This document shows positions 1-35,183 of a stretch of 64,000 bases of DNA, one piece after another (position 1 is the stretch's first letter; every line of letters begins with the position of its first letter). A program made the position numbers and the translations under genes. Below the pieces are notes generated by a model. That model did not search any database, was not told where the DNA came from, and worked only from the letters and a program-made list of their open reading frames with translations. Source of the stretch: Stercorarius parasiticus (Eukaryota; Chordata; Aves; Charadriiformes; Stercorariidae); assembly GCA_013396915.1 (NCBI GenBank), contig VWZL01004634.1, positions 1 to 64,000 of the forward strand. The letters are read 5' to 3'.

Positions 1-60
1 CCGGGCCGGGCCGGGCCGAGCGCCGCCCCCCGCCCTGTGTGCCCTGAAGTTCTAAAAACT
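1..60. repeat. GC-rich tract with CCGGG pentamer repeats
   Basis: The first 20 bases are CCGGG-type pentamers repeated about four times. A C-rich, CpG-rich stretch follows, and then the sequence becomes ordinary. It looks like the edge of a CpG island cut by the window boundary. In human the gene beyond C7orf31 on the same strand is CYCS, whose 5' end would face this side. A CYCS promoter fringe is therefore possible, but no CYCS coding sequence is visible and the assignment is inference. Confidence 0.4.
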
Positions 61-75
61 TTCTGAAGGGCAACG

Positions 76-205
76 GAGCTGGTGAGGGGTCGGGAGAACA
101 AGTCTTACGAGGAGCGGCTGAGGGGACTGGGCTTGTTTAGCCTGGAAAAAAAGGAGGCTGAGGGGAGACCTTATTGCTCTCTACAATTACCTGGAAGGAG
201 GTTGT
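76..205 (+). mobile_element. CR1 LINE 3' fragment, plus orientation, ends at an N
   Basis: The stretch reads like the tail of CR1 ORF2: a GAGGAGCGGCTGAGG core, then TTTAGCCTGGAAAA and CTCTACAATTACCTGGAAGG. This is the arrangement of the CR1-E/J type avian consensus as I know it. The match stops abruptly at an ambiguous base at 206, where the consensus should continue with the last few hundred bases of the element. The break may be natural truncation or an assembly defect at the N. Confidence 0.85.
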
Positions 206-206
206 N

Positions 207-3200
207 CCTAACAAGTAGGCACACTTTCAGTTCTTGAAACACACCTTTTTATTTCCTAATCCTGGCCGAATTTTTCCCTCCCTTGTTTCCCATTGGTTAG
301 GTACTCCAGAGTTCACAGTCTGTCCGAGGCGCCTAAAATTCTTCCCGGATGTCTTGCCTCTGTTTACTTCTCTTTATGCGACACCTAAAGAGATTATCTG
401 ACTAGTTGTATTTCTTTCCTTTTTGGTAAAAAATTGCTCAACGTCGTTAGCCCTGGTTAAATGTTTGACTACCCTTCTAGACACTAATCCAGTATGAATC
501 AGTTTGTCCTTTTGTCGGTGTGATAAGAGATGTTCTACAAGCCTTTGCTGGAGCCTCTTTGTCTTAGTCATTCCCTTAACATGTCACCTCTGATGGAAAT
601 GGCTTTTCTCCTTTGCAAAAGCAATACCTGCCTTTCTTACAATTCTGTGAAGAGAGCCTAGAGAATGAAGAAGTGGAAGCACCGCAGGTAGGAAGAGTGA
701 GGCTAAACCCCTCCAGAACTGAGAAGGGCCACATGGAGCTGGAGGGGCAGCGGGTGCACAGTTGGATCCTACACCTCCTGTAGGATACTGAAGTCTTACA
801 GTTTTGAAGTAGATGAAAGTGTTACCGAAGGGACCCACCACAAGAAAAGATGCCCCGGATGTCTTCCCAGCAGGCTGGGCAGTGTTGTAGTGCTTGAAGA
901 GGATGTGTCGATATCCATGTTACGGATGTCTAAACGGAATTTAAGTAATTAATTTCAGACATGACCACCATCTCACTCTTCTTGGCAGGGAGGAAGGAGA
1001 ACTGTTAAAAAAGCCTAGTGTAATAATGTCCAGTGATCAAAAGGCAGTGATCACAGGAGGCGAACTGTTTGCCTTAACTGTGAACATAAAAACTGAGAAT
1101 TTCCCGTTGTCTGGCATTTGAACAACTTTTTTTTTCTGTGTGTGCTTCTATGCTATGCTGGAACTGGTGCTCCTCTAATTGCTCTATGGAGAGTGCTCTT
1201 CTGAAGTGCCAACATGAAGCAAGAGAGAATGAGGACAGAGTAAAAACACATCAAAGGTTACTCTGATGGCAGAATTTTGCAGACAATCCGTAAGAATATT
1301 GAGCAAATTATCATTTCCTAGTTTGGAGAGAGTGAAGTGTTTTCCAATGCTCATGGTGTCTAGAGCATGAGACACATGTGTTTGCAGTTTCTAACATTTC
1401 ATCACAAGGTATATACAAAATATTTTATTAATACGCACCTGAACTTTAACAATCAACACTGCAATCTTGACAGTACGCTTACCACAAATCTAAAAAACTA
1501 ATCTGTTTATGATATACAGCTAAATGTATATACTTCATGGGGGGCAAGGAAATATATGTGCAATGGAACCACTTTAAATTGGCAGTGTGAATTCTCCTGT
1601 TCTTGCCCAACTCAAATTTCAAATCCTGTCAGACTCCCATAATTATGAGGTCACCTGGAAAGATACGAGTTTAAACTCAAGGCATTTTCAGTTTCTTTTA
1701 TTTGCCATTTAGTTTTGAACCTTCATGGTGTGCTTCATTCATGTTTTTAGATTTTTTACCACGACTGTAAAGACTATAATTTTGTTTAGTAAGGCTTCTG
1801 TGTCTTATGTGATTCCAGCAGCCAGATGTATGTCACTTAATATCTTAAGACTCATGATAAGACCCATGGTATCTCTTATCGTTAAACGAGGAAGGAGCTG
1901 AAAGCACCTTTTAAGCTGCTTTAAGAAATTACAGTAGTATAAGTTCTTAACACTCTTTAAGCACTTGATGTATCATGATGCCCACTGACATTCATTCAAA
2001 GGTTCTCCCTTTCTTCACAGAATGCAGACTTCAAGTATCTGTAACTCTTAATTTCTGTTGAGTTTTGCCTTCTAAATATGTGTGCTCCATACTGAGCATT
2101 GCATGTTGAGCTAAACAGTTAACCCTTCTGATGCATGTGGAGGGACACTGTAGCAACTTTATTTTAATATTTTTCCCCGAAGCTGTTTTTGAAAACTGCG
2201 TCTTAATTCAAGGCAGTGGAGTCATTTTTTGTTAAACTTTTCAAATAAGGAAATAATGCTGTCAGGGTAAATACTGAACCTCTGAGGTTTTCAACACTAA
2301 AGATTAATGTACTAAAGACCAGTCTGTAAAATGAACTGCTGTCTTCTCTGCCTTATACCTCACCATGCAGATGTCTGCTGCGTGAGTGGCTGCCAGCAGT
2401 CACGATGCAATACCCTTTCATGAAGGCATAAATGCTACAAACAGCGTATTTGTGGGTTTGCATACTGTATTGTTAGTGGAAGGAGAGGTTCTGTCAAATA
2501 TAAAAAAATACTACTTTAGAAGATGTATTTTCACCAGTAAGAAAAGGTATCTCGAATGGAGAGGGCTTGACTTAATTTGTTTAAACCCATTTGGGCGTTA
2601 CTGAGCGTGAATCTGGAGAAACACAGTGGCAAGAACGGGTCTGTAAGTAGACAGTGCAGGAGGGGGGGCTGTTCAAGGTACCCAGTGTTTTGAGTTTTGA
2701 AACATTCTGCAACGGGACAGCAATAGTGAAATTTTACCCTTGTCTGCTAAATATAGCGTCTGTAGTGTATGTTAGCATGAATCCTGCACATGTTGTATGA
2801 CTTCCTTGGTAGGACGGAATATATTGTGGGACTTCTAGAGGCCATGCTGAAGACAAAGTCAGGGCTTTTCTGGCTTTGTGGGTTTGCATTGCTGGAATAA
2901 ACTAAAATGACTCGGGGCACATTTTCAGTGCACTATTACTTTCCTACATGTATTAACATTCATTAGAATGTTTACCTTGGTGTGGTTTGCCTAGAAGGTT
3001 TGTATTTTAGTCTTTCAGTTATTCACTGTGGTTACACCTGAAATTTTACTACATCAGGCCATTACACACTAGAACAACAATTCTTTTGCAATCAGAATTA
3101 TGGCTATGTAATTCTGTCCCGAAGGAAGGAAAAATAAACCAAATATGTGCTGGAGTCCAGTACTAAAGGAAACATGGCAAAAGAGCCAACCTGTTCTCTT

Positions 3201-3969
3201 TAAGAGGTACACTGCTAAAAATAAAAGATAAAAGAAAGATGGCCTTATGTGCCTAGGCTGGAACTCAGGAGAACGTGTTTGGTTTTTTTATTCAGTTCTG
3301 TGATAAACTTCTTGTTTGGTCTTTGACAAATACCTTAGAACCCATTTCTTGTGTTGAAATCGTCAGGGATTAGGTGCTTGAATACCTTTTCGTCCTATTA
3401 CCGCGTGGAAGTTGGCCAAGCCTGACCTGCTGCTAGTTCCCAGCTAACTGTGCCAGTGTTGGTGAGTCCATGATTTGTGTTGCATTCACCGTGGCGTGAG
3501 CTGGTTTTAGGAAAGAGCTTTACCCTGAGTCATCTTACCACATCACAAAACAGTACTGACTAATTTGCACCATTATGATTTCTGAATTGTACTGAAGCTG
3601 TTCAGAGGACCTGGTTGGGTTTTTTTTTTAAAAATATGTATATATCTTTGCCTTTGAAATTGTTCAGGAGAAAGAAGTATCTCTCCATAGTTTTTTCAAA
3701 GTCTGGTTTATCAACATGGAAGAGCGATTCTGGGCTGGGCTTGAAAAATTCTTGGTGTTAGGATCCTTCAAAAATACTATGCAGTGGCAAGTGTCTGCTT
3801 TGAGGGTTACTTTTCAACACTGTTAGGGTGTAAGTCTTGTCATTTGGAATATACTGATGGCCTTATGTTTATTATGTCTTTTACAGGGCATTTAAATGGA
3901 AGACAGGAACCTATTCACCCAAACAGGTGAGGAACAAAGATGGAAAACATAGACAGAAGAGTGAATGCA
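207..3969. other. Intergenic, no supported gene
   Basis: Only short open frames lacking splice context or recognisable domains occur here. The 65-codon minus-strand frame at 374-571 lies in slightly CpG-richer DNA but has no recognisable family. No tRNA, repeat family or long ORF is evident to the eye. Confidence 0.6.
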
Positions 3970-4182
3970 AATCATAGATTCATAGAATGGTTAGAGTTGG
4001 AAGGGACTGTAAAGATCATCTAGTCCCAACCCCCCTGCCATGGGCAGGGACACCTCCCACTAGACCAGGTTGCTCAAAGCCCCATCCAGCCTGTCCTTGA
4101 ACACTTCCAGGGATGGGGCATCCACAACTTCCCTGAGCAACCTGTTCCAGTGTCTCACCACCCTCACAGTAAAGAGAGTGGA
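3970..4182 (-). mobile_element. CR1 LINE 3' end, minus orientation
   Basis: The left boundary is the typical inverted CR1 terminus (TCATAGAATGGTTAGAGTTGG). It is followed by the diagnostic AAGATCATCTAGTCCCAACC and the complement of the ORF2 C-terminal region (lost 5' end at about 4182). It belongs to the same subtype as the copy at 49362-49619, which lies in the opposite orientation. This is an ordinary 5'-truncated copy. Confidence 0.9.
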
Positions 4183-7100
4183 GCTCTTTTCTGTGTTGAG
4201 ATACTGGACTGCTCTGCTCAAGCATTTGTTCTAGTAGATGCTTGTAGATTGATAGAGGTCTAGTTATATGTAGACTCACAGAAAAATATAATGAGGCCTC
4301 GGACCTCCGTATAAGATAGTCAGAAGTGTGGGATACAACATCTCTGTAATCAATTCTTGGTTTGAGACAAGTAACACAACAGTGTCATCTTTTTGGATGA
4401 GTATAGAGGAGTAGTGCATACAAAACATAAATGCATCAAGTTATGTAATTTGCAATGAAGCATGGAATAGTGAGAAATGACTTCCAAAAGCAAGAGTTAT
4501 CATAGGATAGGACTGCATCAACTTCTCTTTTACTATCACAAAACTCAGTCTGAATCCTTATAAACCAGTTCCCATAGTAAAAGTAGGCTAAAAAGATAGG
4601 TGATTCAAGATAGTAATTTTTAAAATGAACATTTTTGGACTCAAGGCCAAAGTTAATTGACTTTCACATTTGAAAGATTCAGGACCTAGCAATTTGTCAG
4701 AAGTTTAGCTTTTCTTAAAAACACAATTTTGTTGCTTTTGAGGTTTCAGAAAAGAACTTTAAGGGCTCAAGAATTAGAAGACAAATAAAAGGGTATCCTT
4801 TTATTAAGTCCATTATGTCTTTAACTTTAAATCTAGTCTCACGGTATTGTAGAGTCTGCCAGTTTACTGGAAAGCTGAAAATAATAGAGGTACAATAAAT
4901 GTCCTTGAGCATTGTCTGAGAGTCTGATTCCATCTGACAAAACAGCATAATACAAAACTACTAATTGCTGCTAGCCTCAATTTCTATTTTTAGGTGTCAA
5001 GTAATTGGTCAAAGCTACCACATTTTCAAATTATTTTTTAATGATTTTTCTTTCTAATGAATCAGGTGGAACAATTTCAGCCATATCCTGTTTGGAGGGG
5101 ATGACAATTGCCTACATTATAATACATTTGCTTTGTGTATCTGTGGGAGCCAAAGATTACTGTCCTCTCATTTACATGATCAGTTGGGACATTATCTTTT
5201 GAATAATCCAAGCTATAGAGTAAGAAGTACTTCTGCAGCAGCTTAAATGAAGATATTGTCAAATCAGCCTCCAAAGCATCAACTTAGCCCTGAGAAAAGC
5301 TCCAAATTAAGACCCCTTTTGTAAGATTTGTATGGTTGGGTCTACTTATGTAATGATGATATGCTAATCTAATGTAACCTACTGAAGCCTATACAGTTCT
5401 TTTACTTAAACTGTAGGCCAGACAGCAGGACCTTTCATGAAATAAGAGCACTAGCATGGCCTCATGATTCAGATGAGAGCTTACTTTATGATTTTCAAAG
5501 GAGAAACCATTTATAACATAAATGGTCTACTTATAACATAAGTAGAAATAAGGCCATAAACTGGCAAATTTAGCTGTGTTCTCCCGTAGAAATAAAACTA
5601 GTGTGCTATGGCAGGCTTAATGCTTTTAAATGTATACCCAGTTCTCTGCAGAACTATGAAGGCTCTTTGTATAGCAGCAGGAGGAGCTGTTGAATGTGAA
5701 GCCTGACTAAGTCACGAGACATCAAGTTCATGATTTATAGACTTACAGGCCGTTTTTTATTCATTGAGAGGAAATCACTGCTGCTGGTGGTAGCACCCAT
5801 GGGGTGTTTCTCTCAGTGGAGAGTTGGGATTTCTCCCTGCAGAGATCTCTCTCTGCTAGTTTTGCTGCCTGTTTTGTCAAGTTTTCGAGACTCTGGTAAC
5901 CAAGTAATCACCTGGCTGGTAGTTTTAGAATCAGGTTTTAATATCCCAGCTTGATTTTATGCTTCTTCTTACATATGACTTCAGGAACCTGTCAAGTGTT
6001 TTATCAGAGCAGGTTAGTGGTTTAGCACTGTTTCTAACAATGAGCAATGCTGGGTGCTTTGCGGACACTAAAAACTGCCCAGGATGAGTTTATTATCCTA
6101 AAGCATGAAGTCTCAAAGCACTGAGAACACTTAATCCAAACTACTAGTATTGCAGATCTTTTTCTTATGGTTCTAGGATATGTCTCTAGACCTTTTTTTA
6201 AAATGATATTAAGCTCTTTGCCTTCATCATATTCCAAGCAGAAAACTAAACAAGTAAATCTGTACTTTCTAGATTTCATTTGTCTGATGAATTTGACCAA
6301 ATAAAGTCCCAGAGCTTTTTCATTTAGGGTCTTACAGATACATGATACAAATGACTGATGAAGCTTTTCTGTAGTAAATGTGTTAGGTACTCATTGCTAA
6401 GTGGTACCTTATAGTTTTGGGGGCTTTTTCGTTTTGTTTTGGTTTTTTNAGAAATAACAAGTTCAGTTTTCACATATCTTTTTTGGGGTATAACTAATCC
6501 CGTATTTTTAGTAATTGTTGCTCTTTTCCAGACTTTTTTGCTTTCGGTTAGTTATGAAGTATGCTGAACAAAACTAAATGCAAGATACATGAGGATTATG
6601 AAATAACATAATATTCTGTCTTCTCTGCAGTTTAAGATTAATCTCTCCTGAATGGTGGTAGAGGCAGAGCAAAAGACCGTAGTCTGCATTTTTTTTGAAA
6701 TCCAGGAGGTAAAAGCTATTTTAAAACCCACTTGTGTCAGAGTTGTCTTCAACAGTTCTTTGCAGTATGTTTCTTCATACTTCACTTTTAAATTTTGTCT
6801 GTTATTATGCTGGTCAGTTACTTTTGTACTGAATTATCTAGATACTCTCCTGTGCTTTTGTGTCCTAATAAATGCATTAATAATGTCTGTTTTAAGAACC
6901 AGAAGTCTAATTGTTTCTGAGATGTGTAATGGTGGAATAGAAAGTGAGTATCCTCTCCTAATGGAAAGTAAGCTCTCTGGCTCCTGTCACATCATTTTCC
7001 TTATATCCTCTTGGTAGCCACTGAGCCCTTTGTACTCTGAATACTTGCACAGAAAATAGTGCACTGCTATGGCACTGTGTCCTGACTGGCCTCCTGAACA

Positions 7101-8685
7101 TCTCATGTATGAATAAAGTAATCAGGGATTTATGTTTCTGCCATGATTCTTTGCTAGTATCTCTTCCTGTAAAGGAAAGTCCAGTGGATAATGACTAGCT
7201 GGAAGCATGGTTCTATTCCAGCCATATATTCAGTGTATGATCCTGGCAGTCTCCTGAACTCGGGTGATTTGCTTAAGAGAGAGGGGAATATATCTGGTCT
7301 CTTAACGGGACAGTTTAGAAGACTCCAATGAAAAAACTCTCAATGAAAAATACAATGGCATTTTGCTCCCTCTTCAGGTCCTCCCTGGGAAACAACTGAA
7401 TAATCCCTCATTTAATTAAGCAGTTAAAAAAACCCCAGTGAATGCCCATGTGCTGTTTCTGCTTCTCTAATCCTCACTTGGCTGCAGCTCCTTAAGATAT
7501 TTATTGAACCAATATTAGCTCTGTTCCTGAATTCTGGGTAGTAGCAATATTAACCTGTCAGCATACAGAAAATAGCAATTTAAGCTTATTTTTTGCATTC
7601 TTCTTGAAAAGCCAGTTACTAATCCATGGGATAGCTTTCCACTAAAGTTTCCTTTTCTGCTTTCTTATTTTCAAAAGGCTTTAAAAATTATTTAAGATGT
7701 TTAAATATATTGCATTTGAGGACTTTTTCGTTTGGTTGGTTTTCGTTCACACTTTTCAAGAATCCTAAAGCACAAAACAGCAGCTGTTCTGTCCCTCTTA
7801 ACTATTTTTATAACCATCAAGTTAATGCCTACTATTAATCCTTAGCTACTATATTGACCACTGGCAGCCATCTAGGGCTAACTCCTAATAACAGATTACA
7901 TGTTTTCTGTAGTTTACCTGCTTCGTTCTGAAGCTCATTCAAAGCCCTGCAGGGAATGCTAAGTCCCATTCTCCCCCCAGCAGTCTTCGCTGCACTTTAA
8001 ATACAGTCTCTATGGCCTTTCCTGTTCTCTTAAACGTTTCTGTCTTAGACAATGAGAAAAAAGGAGAGAGAAGAATCTGAAATACAAGCTACAATAGGTC
8101 TGAATGTAGGCTTGGAGAGACCACGGTCAACCTTAGAGCATGGAGGCTTTGGGAATATGCTGTGCACAGACAAAGAGACTCAACAGCTCACAAGCATCGT
8201 GTTTGTCCCTCTGTGTGCATGGTATTGTGCTGATGTTACTGGAATTTGACTCCCTGCAGAGTATCAGAGGGTGCTTTTTGACCTGGAAGTTTGATGCCTG
8301 TGAGGGCCCGCAAAGAGCCTCATTGTGTCACTAACTATAATCCCCAGCTGTTGCTGACAACCATAGCTCTTTTCATAAACTTGTTAGGTCCATTCTAAAG
8401 CAGCCTGTGTTCTGATCCTCTCCTCATCTATTGAAGAGCTAACCCTGAACCTCCCTTCTGTGACCATTAAAAATCATGTTGTGATGCCCAGCCTGAGTTT
8501 ATTCCCAATCAGACTGTAACACTAATTTGTGAATCCATTCGGCCTTTAATGAACCAGCTCCTTCCCTAACCAGTGTTTATCCCACTTAGGCTTTCTCAAG
8601 AAGTCATGATTTCACAGCCTATAGACCAAGACAGGCTTGCACATGTCCTGGACTATCCTAACTGGTCATCTTTTTACTGTTTGAA
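4183..8685. other. Intergenic DNA downstream of SPMIP4
   Basis: AT-rich unique sequence without a convincing coding exon. The longest frame (plus strand 6652-7017, 121 codons) has no family features. One ambiguous base lies at 6449 in a T-rich run. A short imperfect duplication of TTATAACATAA lies at about 5511-5542. Confidence 0.6.
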
Positions 8686-8734
8686 TTTATTGGGGTTCTC
8701 TAGGAAAGGACAGACAGTTTGTATTGAGGTACTT

Positions 8735-8740
8735 TTTATT
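8735..8740 (-). terminator. SPMIP4: Putative SPMIP4 poly(A) signal AATAAA
   Basis: The plus strand reads TTTATT, giving a minus-strand AATAAA 26 bases beyond the SPMIP4 stop codon. A second AATAAA lies at 8686-8691. Either would give a very short 3' untranslated region. Which one is used cannot be told from sequence. Confidence 0.45.
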
Positions 8741-8766
8741 TGTTACTCTGTTTTTAAAGGAATGTG

Positions 8767-30828
<22,062 letters not shown>

Positions 30829-33800
30829 GTTTCATATTTGAGCATCTAGGGGAAGATACAGGGATAAAATACCAAATATCAAAAGTTTTGTTAGTGCATC
30901 TGGATGCTAAGGAGGAAACATAGGTGAGTTCTGCCTAATTCTGGCAAGTGTCAACAGGAAACTGGTTGCTTTTACTACTGCTACTGCTTATTTGTACCAG
31001 GTTGCAAAATAAAATAAAAAAGAGGCAGTTTAAAGAGGTGTGATACTGTTGCTTTGTATTACTGTTGAACAGAAGCTAGAAATAAACTTTCAGGTAACGG
31101 GAGGAGAAAGTTTGGACTTGCACTCAGAAAGTCTCACTTGTGAAAGTCTCATATGGTGAATTTGTATTCACTGTAAAGTTCTAGTCCCACTCTGAAAAGG
31201 ATGATATTAAACCCATGATACTTCTCATGGAAAATATTTTTTTCCTTAGTTGCCATGACTTTTGTCTTTCTGCCTCTGTGCCAAGGGGAAATGCTTTAGT
31301 CTTCTTTTCACTTGAGTGAAGTTGTATTTCAGCACTGGTTGATTAGCTCTTTGTGAAGAGAGGTGCTATATTAGCTTAGCATAAACCCCTCTGCTCTCTA
31401 GAATGCCATGCAGACATTTGTATCTGAACAAGTTGTCTCTGTCCTAAGCTGCTCTGTTGTGCAAGAGAAAAGCACCAGGACTTGTACTTTCTACCCAGTG
31501 AAGCTCTGGTTCACAGCATCGAGAGTCTTCTCTCAAACAACGCTAGCAACTTCTTAGATGAAGTATATGAAGCAGCACAACTGCTTCCTCCCCCTCCACC
31601 AGGATTCAGCAGAGCATTCCCTTGTACCTGTATCTCTGGGAGAATCCTTGGTTTTCCTGAGGAAGCCCTCAGGAACCTGTTTGCTCTGTGACAAGCCCAG
31701 CAGGGGTGTGTAATAATATTTAGAAGTTCATAGGTACAAAGGGAAGCACTTAATTCACTCTGCTCTCGACAAGCCGTGACAAGGCTCCTTTTGACTAAAA
31801 ACCAATGGCTCATCACATGGAGAAGCCATGGAGTTTTACCTCCTTACGTTTTGAGTTGTAGCTTTAAGCCACTTCTGCATTGCTCTGCACTTAATGGTCT
31901 GCTAGCTTTTGGATATGGATCTTACAATGGCAAGAGGAGTCTGAGGACAGTCTCAAGGAGAAAGGAGCAATATACATTTATCTCACTGGTACATTTGGTA
32001 TCCTAACTTTGACAAAGCTTTGACAAAAAGGGTATTTTGATGAAGCCCTTTTCTTCTCAGGCATATGTCAGTGAAATGCAAAAGATTTTGCTTTGTCTTA
32101 CTAAAATGGGAAACTAATTTGAAAATATTTGAAATACGTTATTCTTCTAGGATGTCTGGGGGGTTGGGCCATATGTATTGTAAGAAAAGAAGCTGATGTA
32201 GCATGTTCAAGTGAAAAAATTCAAATGAATTCTGTCCTGCTAGCAGTTTCTAGAGTGTTGGGTGGTCTGCTATATCTACATGAGCTCTATGTGAATCTCA
32301 TACTAATGACTCAGATTTGTACTACAGGCTTGCAAAGAGAAAAATGTTCGGAGTTGTTGATTTGCAATCTGCAAGTGGACAAGAAACAAAATCAAGACTT
32401 CCCTTCCAGGACTGCTGTGGTTCTGCAATGTAATGCAGTTCTGAGTCCACACTGTTCAGACCCTAGCAGAATTTCCTCTCTATCTAGCTTGATTAAGCTT
32501 TCTGGGAAATCTATTTCTGGCTGCCAGAATTACAGCTGGGCCTATGACTAGTAGGTTTTTTTTGCCCCTGCCTGTTGCACATGCAGGGAGGTGCCACAGT
32601 TCACAGCTTCTCTTTGCAGCTCCATGACAGCAACTGCCCACTGAGGCAGGGATCTACACCACCAATTTTACTTCATCAGTCTCCTGACATTTCAGCCATC
32701 GTCCATAGCACCGGATTGTGATCTAACTGCATTCAGCTCCAAATCCACAACGTACATACAGACTTAAATCCATCTGCTGTCTTACCCATCATACCAACAC
32801 CAGCCCTACTGATGGGTAGCAGTCCGTAACCCCTTATCACAAGGATTCTGAATATATAAGTCACATGTCCTTGCAGCTGCACAAGTCCGAAGCTGCCACA
32901 CAAATCCTAAAACATGCCTTCAGCTCCAGAACCATAGTTCATTGCACAGCATTTCCAGGTGGCTGGCTGGGTAACCTCAAGTTGCCAGCCCTTGACCCCT
33001 ACCTTTAGCAGCAGGATCCAGACCAAGGGTCAAGGCATCCCTGTGAACAATGCTGTCTGGATACAGTCCAGTGCATGCAGGAGGACACCCACTGTCCAGT
33101 TCTGTTCCCTGTAAAGCTGGCCCAGTTCCTTGGCAGAAGAAGCCAAGAGGCTTATAGCTCAGTGAGGCCGCTCCGGCTGGAGGGCTGGCAATGGATAGGG
33201 GAGGATAACAGTAGGAGAAAGATGATGAAGTCAGGTGGAGGCAGTTGCTGGCAGGACCAAAGTCCCAAGTCCTTATTGATCCAGGGGAAATCACCTACAG
33301 AGGAAATCACTAGATTCCAAGATGATGTGTTGGGTGGTCTCTCCAAAGCAGGAAACACAATCGTTCACATTTCAGCACCGAAGCTTTCAGAAATCCATGG
33401 CTAAGAGAATGAATTATCTCACTATGAGCCTTTTGATGAGGAAAAGCTTCTAGGGGGGGAAGCCAGGAAGGTACATTTATGTCCTGAGGAATGATACCTA
33501 AGTAAAACTTAATTTCTACATGTAACAGCCTTTCAAATATTGTGTTTATGAAACGCCAGAGAGATATTATTCCAAAGCAGGAGACAATATCTGGGGAGTA
33601 GCCCCTCCCCTCCCAAGCTTTATTATCTGTCTGTCTGCAGAAGACACAGGAAACTCTGTAGAGCAGATCTATGAACCAGGCCTACCTTCTCATTCAGTGC
33701 AGTGCACTGTGAGTGTGCTTTGGCCCATGTTCTGGTAGTACGTGACATCACAGTCAGAGGGTGTTGGGGTCTTTTGGGGTGATACACAGAATGAGGCAGC

Positions 33801-35183
33801 TGGTGATATCAGCAGATGGTTACCTAGTGTGTGAGGGGGGACGATTTTAGAACACACTTGGGAGCTAGGATCCAAGACACGAGTAGATGATGGGCTGTTC
33901 TACCTTTCCTGAATAAAGCAGTAAATATAGCCACAAGCCAAGCCAAAAGCCAGTTCATTACAGAAAATTCAATTGGGAGTAATTGAATGAAGTCGTTTGG
34001 GTGTCAGTTCAATTCTTGACAGATTGGCTGAGCCTAGAACATTTCTAATAAGGCAGGCAGCACAGCAGCAGAACTTCTGTGAATGGACACTTCTTATTCC
34101 CATTCTTGGAGATATCAATAGTCTTTGCTTAGGTCTTGCGTGGGATTTTTACAGCATCCTTTGAAACAGTTGGACCTGGCCACGGGCGGAGCTTGGATTA
34201 TGGTTAGTTGGTGTGCTGGATGTTTCTGCCTTCCTGTGTTTGACAGACATGGTGACAGATTTTGATCTGTTTTACTCTCTTCTGCTGACCTTTTCTTTTC
34301 TCTCAATGTGGTTTGAGTTGAATTGGCGTCAAAATGGATGCATTTGAAAAGAGTGGTTTTGTTCTGTTGTTTCTTTCACCAGACAGGGTAAAATTAGCTG
34401 GAGGTCCTACTTTTCTTGGAAAAGCAGTGCGAAAAAAGCTGGAAGCAAGTCTTTTGGCAAGTGATAATACATAAATAGCTTTTCTGAATACCTATTAAAT
34501 GCACTTTTTTATCCATTTTTTCCATTAATCCACATATTATTATCCAGTGGAGCTGGTAATTGGTTTATTTTGATTTTGGACCACTGGTTTGTTTTTAACA
34601 TGGATGGCTTGGCCATCACATTAAAGTGAAGTACAGTTTAATATCTGTGCCATGTACAAGTGATATGGCTGTATTAGTAATTCCCAGAGTTCAGAAGTTT
34701 AATATATTCTGAAAAAAGTACTTTTAGTGTTTCTTTTTCATGCTTCATCTTAGTCTAGAGCTGAATGTATGTAAAGGCTCAGCAAAACCTTTTCCTTCAT
34801 TTAATTAATTACTCAGATGTTGAAAAATTGTTATTCCCTTCCAAAAAAGTACTATGGAAGATTTAGAGTTGTGGTTGTAAGATACTATGGGAATGACCTG
34901 CCTTAGTTGTTATTACAGAGGGTGTGCTGACTGGAGGGAAAAGGCTTAGGACATCATTTCTACCCTCTAAATCTTCACACAGAAGAGGTCACCCCACATG
35001 TAAATCTATCATACCTAAGCTGGATGTATCTGTTTCACCTGTATCTCCAGGTTAGTGAGTTTCTTTAGGAAACAAATAACTGGTAGGACTAAGGTCCCTG
35101 ATACCTGTCTGTATAGCTCCCTTACCATGCTACAGTGGCTATTCTGTGCTGATGTGACAAAGAGGTCAGAGAAAGATAGATAT
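30829..35183. other. Upstream of SPMIP4: no gene seen
   Basis: This should hold the SPMIP4 promoter and any non-coding first exon, but no CpG island or clear TATA box could be assigned. The 140-codon plus frame at 32129-32551 and the overlapping frames near 33.0-33.4 kb lack splice context and family motifs. I regard them as chance. Confidence 0.55.

Noticed and set aside
374..571. 65-codon minus-strand frame in CpG-richer DNA
   Set aside because: No recognised family, no splice or promoter context, and short enough to be chance.
6652..7017. 121-codon plus-strand frame
   Set aside because: Composition is that of translated AT-rich DNA, with no domain and no splice context.
1..8700. CYCS coding exons expected next to SPMIP4
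   Set aside because: No cytochrome c heme motif (CSQCHTVE-type) was found on the minus strand, so CYCS must lie outside the window.
32129..32551. 140-codon plus-strand frame, hydrophobic start
   Set aside because: No family resemblance; cysteine-rich random-looking text in intergenic DNA; no promoter or splice evidence.
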